From positions 1 through 26,374 of IMG/VR virus record IMGVR_UViG_3300044614_000081: 26,374 nt of DNA; one strand, written 5' to 3'. Below, in pieces: positions 21,651-26,374 of this stretch; position 1 is the first letter of the stretch, and each line of letters opens with the position of its first letter. This DNA is from a virus. The notes under the pieces are model-generated. The model saw only the letters and a program-made list of their open reading frames with translations. It was not told the origin of the DNA and did no database searches. A program made the translations under genes and the position numbers.

Positions 21651-22094
21651 TTAGGTAGCGGCCACGTTGCTGCCGACGAACGTGGTGGCAGCGCGATGCG
21701 GCTTGTTGAGGATGCCGTAGACCTTGACGGTCGCATCGGTGCCGGTGGTGCCAACGCCGTTCATGCGAACATAACGCTTGGAACCCTTGTAGCCAATGCC
21801 GCCGATGATCTTGTTGTCATCGCCATCGGCAGTGACAGACAGGGCAATCGTGCCATTAACCGAATCAGCAGCGACAATGGCCGCAGCGTCACCAGCAACG
21901 GTCGTGTCGGAGTGCTGGGCCGTGAATGTGAAGCCAGCAGCAGCGCCAGCATCGGTCACGGTGTCGGTAGCAAGCATGAGCGTCACGGCGTCGAAGCCAC
22001 GAGTATCAACCCACGAAGTAGCCCCGGCAGTAGTGCCAGAGAGGGTCACGGTGCCAAGCAGGACAACCTGCTTGTTTGAAAGCATATCACGCAT
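21651..22094 (-). CDS. Capsid-associated protein, possible decoration protein
   Basis: A 147-residue beta-rich protein (MRDMLSNKQVVLLGTVTLSG). It contains VDTRGFDAVTLMLATDTVTD, FTFTAQHSDTT and GYKGSKRYVRMNGVGTTGTD, a pattern common in a small protein that follows the major capsid gene in many phages. Its role is not known to me with certainty; stabilising or decorating the capsid is the usual guess. AAGGATTCTTGAG precedes the ATG. A stem-loop follows the gene, so it may be expressed together with capsid at a high level. Confidence 0.7.
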   Translation of the reverse strand: MRDMLSNKQVVLLGTVTLSGTTAGATSWVDTRGFDAVTLMLATDTVTDAGAAAGFTFTAQHSDTTVAGDAAAIVAADSVNGTIALSVTADGDDNKIIGGIGYKGSKRYVRMNGVGTTGTDATVKVYGILNKPHRAATTFVGSNVAAT

Positions 22095-22157
22095 CTCAAG
22101 AATCCTTCTTATCGGCGTGGTTGCGGAGCGGCGTTATTGCCGCCCCGCGTTAGTGCT

Positions 22158-23453
22158 TTAGGCAGTGAACTCGATCAGCTTGAGAGCCTCAAAGTTCACG
22201 ACATCGCCGCCCACACGCTTCGTGGTGTAGAACTCAACGTAGGGCTTGGCAGAGTAGGGATCGCGCAGAGTGCGGATGCCGAGGCGGTCCACGATCTGAT
22301 AGGCTTCGCGCATATCGCCAACGGCGATGGAGAGCGAATCCGTGGCCGGATCGGGCATGTCCTCAAAGGACGCGACCGGATAGCCGAGCAGCGAAGCGGG
22401 CTGACCGGCAGCGATGCCGGGAGACCACAGGTAAGCGCCGTCCGAGTCCTTGAGCTTGCGCGTCAGCTTGAGCGTGGCGCGGTTCATGAACCAAGTTGCG
22501 TTGGCGCGGTACTGCTGCTTGAGGCCATAGAGCGCGTTGATGAGAACATCGCCACCGTTGGGAGCGGCGGCAAATGCGCCGTTCACGCCGGTATCGAAAC
22601 GCTCGATGGTGCCGGGAAGCGTGGTGCCAGACGAATAGGTCAGGAAGCCACGGGGCTTGTTGACGCCGTTGCCGACAACGAAAGCGTTGGCTTCGTCACG
22701 GGCAAACTTCTCGGAAACCTTGGAGGCAAGCCATGCTTCCATGTTGATCGAGGCGTCATCGAGCAGCTTCTGCGTTGCCTTGGGCTTCGCATAGAGTTCG
22801 TGGGCAGGAATGCGCCACTTGCCAAGCTGCGGCGTGTTGGTCTCAGGACGGCTGTCCGTTTCTCCAACCCAGCCCGAAGAGGCTTCGTTGAGATCGAACA
22901 GGCCTTCGAGGGCATCCGAGGAGATGACCTGGATCGAGGCGTATGCACGCATCGGGCTGGTCTCGAAGACCTTCATCACGATACGGCCAGAGAGGTCGGG
23001 ATTGACCACATAGCCGCCATCTGGATCGGTGCCGACCGACAGAGCCTTGCGCTCATCCGGCCCCATGACTTCTTCGCCCTTGCGGAGGAAGGTGTCGAAC
23101 GCGGCTTTGTAGCCGTCCATGTCGGCAGCGCCGAAGGAACCAGCAACAGCGCCACGGCGGCGTGCGTTCATGGAGGCCCACTCCTGGGCCTTGCGGTCCA
23201 GATCGACCACTTCGCCACGCTCGTCGGTGACGATGCGGGACTGACGCTTGGAAGCCAGAACGGCCTCGTCAGCAATCTTCTGGGCCTTCTCAAGATCGGC
23301 TTCGATCTTCTGAAGCTTGGCCTCGGTCACGACATCGGCGCTGCCCTTCTTCTCGATCTGGGCAAGGCGTTCGTCGTTGGCCTTCTTGAACTCTTCGAAT
23401 CCGGCGTGCAGCGCCTCAACCGCGCCGACGGCCTTCTTGATTTCCTCTGACAT
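22158..23453 (-). CDS. Major capsid protein, HK97 fold
   Basis: A 431-residue HK97-type major capsid protein. Residues 1-100 are charged and coiled-coil (LHAGFEEFKKANDERLAQIE, then AKLQKIEADLEKAQKIADEA), the scaffold-like delta domain usually removed by the prohead protease. From about 130 the HK97 fold blocks appear: SVGTDPDGGYVVNPDLSGRI, the SSGWVGETDSRPETN segment, then YAKPKATQKLLDDASINMEA, AFVVGNGVNKPRGFLTY and GQPASLLGYPVASFEDMPD. AAAGGAATTCCTGC precedes the ATG. The start lies 38 bases inside the protease gene. Confidence 0.95.
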   Translation of the reverse strand: MSEEIKKAVGAVEALHAGFEEFKKANDERLAQIEKKGSADVVTEAKLQKIEADLEKAQKIADEAVLASKRQSRIVTDERGEVVDLDRKAQEWASMNARRRGAVAGSFGAADMDGYKAAFDTFLRKGEEVMGPDERKALSVGTDPDGGYVVNPDLSGRIVMKVFETSPMRAYASIQVISSDALEGLFDLNEASSGWVGETDSRPETNTPQLGKWRIPAHELYAKPKATQKLLDDASINMEAWLASKVSEKFARDEANAFVVGNGVNKPRGFLTYSSGTTLPGTIERFDTGVNGAFAAAPNGGDVLINALYGLKQQYRANATWFMNRATLKLTRKLKDSDGAYLWSPGIAAGQPASLLGYPVASFEDMPDPATDSLSIAVGDMREAYQIVDRLGIRTLRDPYSAKPYVEFYTTKRVGGDVVNFEALKLIEFTA

Positions 23454-24558
23454 GCAGGAATTCCTTTAGCTTTGACAGTGACTGTAAAAGGGCGTCTACG
23501 CCCTCGATTACGGCCTCTTCATCGCCAGCGTCCCGCTGTCTCTGTAGGGCTTTGAATCCGTGGAGAGTGAGAGCCACGGCCTCTTTGCGAGAGTATCCTG
23601 CATCACGCAGGAAACGCTCGAAATCTCTTTCGGTGGTGATCGACTTGACGTTTGTCACCTTTGCATCCGGCAGCATCGGGAACGTCACAAGACTGATCTC
23701 GAACAGGTCCAGTTCCATCAGTTTGCGAACACGACCATCGCCCTCAGGGATGGCTTCCATTGTTCGGTATCCGATAGACATGGAATCGATGGCCCCGGCG
23801 CGTAGAAGCGCCATTGCCTCGCGGCCTTTTTCTACTTCTTTGAGCAGACGGCCACGGACAAACAGGCCACGCTCGTCCTCGTAGATGTCGTCCCAGACGC
23901 CGATGGGCTGGCTCATATCGTGCTGCCATAGCATCTTGACTTTACGAGAGCCGAGCGATTTGCGGAATGCGCCGCGTTCGACCACATCCATTCCCTGATC
24001 GACAACGCCGAACACGGAGGCATAGCCCTCGAAGACGCCATCTTGATCCGGTTCGCGCTTGAGCGTCAGGGCAACGGATTTATGCTGGATCGGTTCGGAC
24101 ATGAACTTGTCGCCCTCTTCTCTGCGAACTATTGCGTTGGCCCATGAGCGGCCAGGATCACCGCCCCACAAGGCCCATGCGATGCGGCCAGCGGACGGAT
24201 AGCCATCCTCGCCGGGGGAGAATCCTTGGCCTTGCTTGTCCACCTCATGGCGGGCGAAGTATGAGACCATGCGCTTGACGGTATCGAGCGAAAGGTTGCG
24301 GCGGTTCTTGATGTCACGAGCGCGGGCAACGCCGATCTCGGTGCCACCACGGTTGAACTCATCACGCCATTCGAGGCCGCGTGTGGCTTCTCGTGCCATT
24401 GCCTCGTTCGGTGAATATCCATCGGCCTTGCCTTCCCACTTGGAAATGCAGACGGCATAACGCTGATCTTCATCAGGAAAATCAGACATCGCCTCCTCGT
24501 CGCTCATGCAACGGGAGAGAAATTCGTCTTCGCTTTCGGTCGGGCCGGGGCTAGGCAT
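23416..24558 (-). CDS. Prohead protease with N-terminal extension
   Basis: A 380-residue protein. Residues 155-300 are the HK97-type serine prohead protease: FEGYASVFGVVDQGMDVVER, WQHDMSQPIG with His213, and the SMSIGYR block with Ser261 as the probable nucleophile, then LFEISLVTFPMLPDAKV with Glu287. The first 150 residues form an added part: EDEFLSRCMSDEEAMSDFPD, DQRYAVCISKWEGKA and a helical VKRMVSYFARHEVDKQGQGF region ending GRIAWALWGGDPGRSWAN. I have seen this part fused to phage head proteins. An internal ATG (24102, MSEPIQHK) with GAGGG upstream could yield a shorter protease alone. Confidence 0.88.
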   Translation of the reverse strand: MPSPGPTESEDEFLSRCMSDEEAMSDFPDEDQRYAVCISKWEGKADGYSPNEAMAREATRGLEWRDEFNRGGTEIGVARARDIKNRRNLSLDTVKRMVSYFARHEVDKQGQGFSPGEDGYPSAGRIAWALWGGDPGRSWANAIVRREEGDKFMSEPIQHKSVALTLKREPDQDGVFEGYASVFGVVDQGMDVVERGAFRKSLGSRKVKMLWQHDMSQPIGVWDDIYEDERGLFVRGRLLKEVEKGREAMALLRAGAIDSMSIGYRTMEAIPEGDGRVRKLMELDLFEISLVTFPMLPDAKVTNVKSITTERDFERFLRDAGYSRKEAVALTLHGFKALQRQRDAGDEEAVIEGVDALLQSLSKLKEFLHVRGNQEGRRRG

Positions 24559-24587
24559 GAGGGGAATATATCATTGCTTGATTGAAA

Positions 24588-25376
24588 TCACAACATGGCC
24601 TCAAGGGCGGCTTCGTCCACGATGTAACCAACGGCGCAACGGCAGTTGATGACCTCATCGCCCGGGCCTTCTGGATCACCGGGAAACATGAGTTCGGCAT
24701 CGCCAACCTTGAATTTTTCGTCCATGCCCACCGGCGGTTGAGTAGCAGCGATTCGATGCGTATCTCTGGTGCGGTCATCAGCAGCAGCCAGCCACTCGCG
24801 GGACAATGGCAAGCCAGTCTGCTTTGCGGCCTCCTGGGAGCCGTAATTAGCAGCGCCGTGCGTCTCTGTGCGGGCAATCACGTTCGCCCGGGTCGAGGAC
24901 AGGGAAGGCACCAGATCGAGGATGGCATCGGCAACCCCGCGCTGTCCAAGGCCTTCGCGATAGCCGCGATCCACGGCATTGACAATCTGGCGGCGGGTTG
25001 TTTCCGTCACCTCGGTGATGCGGCGGCGGATCATCTCCTGCTGGACATAGCGCAGCGCCAGCCGCGTCATGATCTGGGCAAAGGATTCCTTCGTCTCCAG
25101 CGGCAGGCCGTGCGCCTTGCCTTGGTCGAGAATGCGAAGCCCGAATTGCGTGATCGACGCCATCGCCATCTGGCGATAGGTCGCCTCGATGCGGTCATGG
25201 AATCCGCGCGGTAAAGTCACCTGATTGGTCTGGAGCCACATCTCCACCATGTCTTTCATGGCGGTGGCGATCTCGCGTTGCAGGCGGGCGCGGAATTGAA
25301 CCGTCAGGCGGTCGAGCAAGGCGACCTGACGGCGATGCTCCCGGCGCTTGTTATTATCGATTAGGCGTCGTGCCAT
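24588..25376 (-). CDS. Minor head protein, Mu F / SPP1 gp7-like
   Basis: A 262-residue minor capsid protein of the Mu F/SPP1 gp7 type. The hallmark C-terminal half is present: ARTETHGAANYGSQEAAKQT at 168-187, the DDRTRDTH segment at 200-207, FPGDPEGPGDEVINCRC at 231-247. The first 140 residues are helical and basic. Such proteins go with the portal into the prohead and may be ejected with DNA. The start lies within the end of the portal gene (23-base overlap) and a 29-base gap separates its stop from the protease start. Confidence 0.9.
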   Translation of the reverse strand: MARRLIDNNKRREHRRQVALLDRLTVQFRARLQREIATAMKDMVEMWLQTNQVTLPRGFHDRIEATYRQMAMASITQFGLRILDQGKAHGLPLETKESFAQIMTRLALRYVQQEMIRRRITEVTETTRRQIVNAVDRGYREGLGQRGVADAILDLVPSLSSTRANVIARTETHGAANYGSQEAAKQTGLPLSREWLAAADDRTRDTHRIAATQPPVGMDEKFKVGDAELMFPGDPEGPGDEVINCRCAVGYIVDEAALEAML

Positions 25377-26374
25377 AGGCCACAGCTTTCATTTCCTCGA
25401 CTGTCATGTCAACTGAGGTGTCTCCTGCCACGCTCAAGGGGATTTCGGCGGAAGAAACGAACAGGACATCACCGCCATCGATTGGCCCATAGCCCTTCAA
25501 CGCGCGGCGCTCATTGATGGTGAGGTCTTGTGACTGGTCAGCCATCTGCCACATCGAAAGACGCTTCTCGGCAATCGCCGGTATGCTGTCGATGTCAGGC
25601 TTGATCTCGACACCGTAGATGGATCCGAGCCATGCGTTCCAATCGTTTACGATCATTTGAAGCAGTGGGAGCGCCGTGTCTTCCCAGAAGGCCAGACGGG
25701 CCTCGGCATAGTTGGAATAGGTGTTATCGCCAGGAATGCCGAGAAGCTGCGGCGGCACGCCGAAGGCCAAGGCAACGTCACGGGCCGAGGAGAACTTGGT
25801 CTCGATGATGGACATATCATCGGGTGACAAGCCCATCTGCTTCCAGTCAAGGCCACCTTCGAGGAGCATCGGGCGACCGGCATTGGAGGAGCCAGAGTAT
25901 TGTTCCTCGATCTGCGCCTTGAGACGGTTGAAGTTCTCGTCTGATAGCGTACCGGAATCCTTGACGGTCAATGCACCGGAAGGACGCGCCGAGTTCTGAA
26001 GCAAGGCTTGCATCCAGTTCATGGCTTCGTTGTTCTGGTCGATAGCGTATGAACCTGCCTCGATTGGACTCATGCCGTACCAATCGTTCAACGGGTTGAA
26101 CAGCTTCAAGTGCCGCACATCGCAGGTAAGCGTGCGCGGGTCCATCTCCCATCGCACCTTGTTCTGGCCGAGCGTGTACTCGTATGCAGACGGGATGCCA
26201 TTGGATGATGGAACAATCTTCATGCGGTCTGGTCGAAGCTGGTAAAGCTCCTTGACCTCGCGGCCCACCATGAACCGCTCTTCGTAGCCGTTGCCCGCGA
26301 TCATCAGGAACGACACCTTGGCGCGAACGTAATCGGAATAGGACTGAAGCGGATTCGGGCGCTCGAGCAGGGTG
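25354..26374 (-). CDS. Portal protein, HK97 family (5' end cut by window edge)
   Basis: At least 339 residues of an HK97-type portal, which forms the DNA gate ring of the head. The reading frame runs to the right edge of the window without a start: RPNPLQSYSDYVRAKVSFLM precedes the first in-window Met, and family members continue upstream there. Typical blocks follow: GNGYEERFMVGREVKELYQL, HLKLFNPLNDWYGMSPIEAG, KFSSARDVALAFGVPPQLLG, then DNTYSNYAEARLAFWEDTAL and RRALKGYGPIDGGDVLF. The terminase genes are expected beyond the edge. Confidence 0.93.
   Translation of the reverse strand, partial: TLLERPNPLQSYSDYVRAKVSFLMIAGNGYEERFMVGREVKELYQLRPDRMKIVPSSNGIPSAYEYTLGQNKVRWEMDPRTLTCDVRHLKLFNPLNDWYGMSPIEAGSYAIDQNNEAMNWMQALLQNSARPSGALTVKDSGTLSDENFNRLKAQIEEQYSGSSNAGRPMLLEGGLDWKQMGLSPDDMSIIETKFSSARDVALAFGVPPQLLGIPGDNTYSNYAEARLAFWEDTALPLLQMIVNDWNAWLGSIYGVEIKPDIDSIPAIAEKRLSMWQMADQSQDLTINERRALKGYGPIDGGDVLFVSSAEIPLSVAGDTSVDMTVEEMKAVAYGTTPNR

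Noticed and set aside
22137-23450. Long open frame (437 codons) on the plus strand opposite the capsid gene
   Set aside because: It mirrors the capsid gene codon for codon on the other strand, the protein has no recognisable family, and capsid evidence is very strong. Long antisense frames are expected in such DNA.
1-26374. tRNA genes, integrase, attachment sites, insertion sequences or CRISPR arrays
   Set aside because: I found no cloverleaf with acceptor end, recombinase motif, terminal repeats or spaced repeats. Whether the source is a free phage or a prophage cannot be decided from this window.

Overview
The window is a contiguous piece of a tailed double-stranded DNA phage or prophage. 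It has a long-tailed (siphovirus) architecture with an HK97-type head. Base composition looks moderately GC-rich. The small-gene repertoire suggests an alphaproteobacterial host, perhaps of the Hyphomicrobiales: a Pam3-gp28-like holin, a gene-transfer-agent-like tail chaperone, a head-spike fibre and small MSDIVERLR-type genes. That host guess is inference from gene families, because no host gene, integrase, tRNA or attachment site is visible.

Region 1 (1-5557, plus strand) is a compact, probably early, cluster. It encodes a helix-turn-helix-like protein, a Cas4/RecB-like nuclease with iron-sulfur and zinc-type cysteine sets, an SF2 helicase, a VRR-NUC nuclease and, overlapping the helicase end in another frame, a probable free-standing copy of the nuclease's zinc motif. 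After a 99-base gap with a hairpin come a one-helix membrane protein, a signal-peptide lytic transglycosylase, and a run of small proteins with overlapping ends. Two of these small genes are tandem duplicates, and a gene of DUF6378 type follows.

Region 2 (5517-26374, minus strand, transcribed right to left) is the late operon. In transcription order it has: portal (cut by the window edge), Mu-F-like minor head protein, prohead protease with an N-terminal extension, major capsid protein, a capsid-associated protein, a large three-repeat head-spike fibre and two small proteins. Then come a gp6-like connector, a possible virion protein, a head-tail joining protein, an HK97-gp10-like protein and a DUF3168-like tail terminator. 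Two paralogous tail-tube proteins, a tail-assembly chaperone pair joined by a -1 frameshift site, and the tape measure follow. Next is an HNH endonuclease, then a short set of tail-tip proteins. The operon ends with lysis genes (membrane/coiled-coil protein, M15 endolysin, holin, second membrane protein), a small HExxH metalloprotein and a metallophosphoesterase. The two regions converge at 5517-5557.

Almost every late gene starts on or just before the stop of the previous one (ATGA, GTGA or TGATG overlaps), so translation is probably coupled throughout. The points most worth a second look are the overlapping zinc-motif gene at 2949-3152, the chaperone frameshift site at 14665-14671, the duplicated tail tube, the repeated gene junctions at 4841-5280, and two strong hairpins inside a coding region at 3671-3740.
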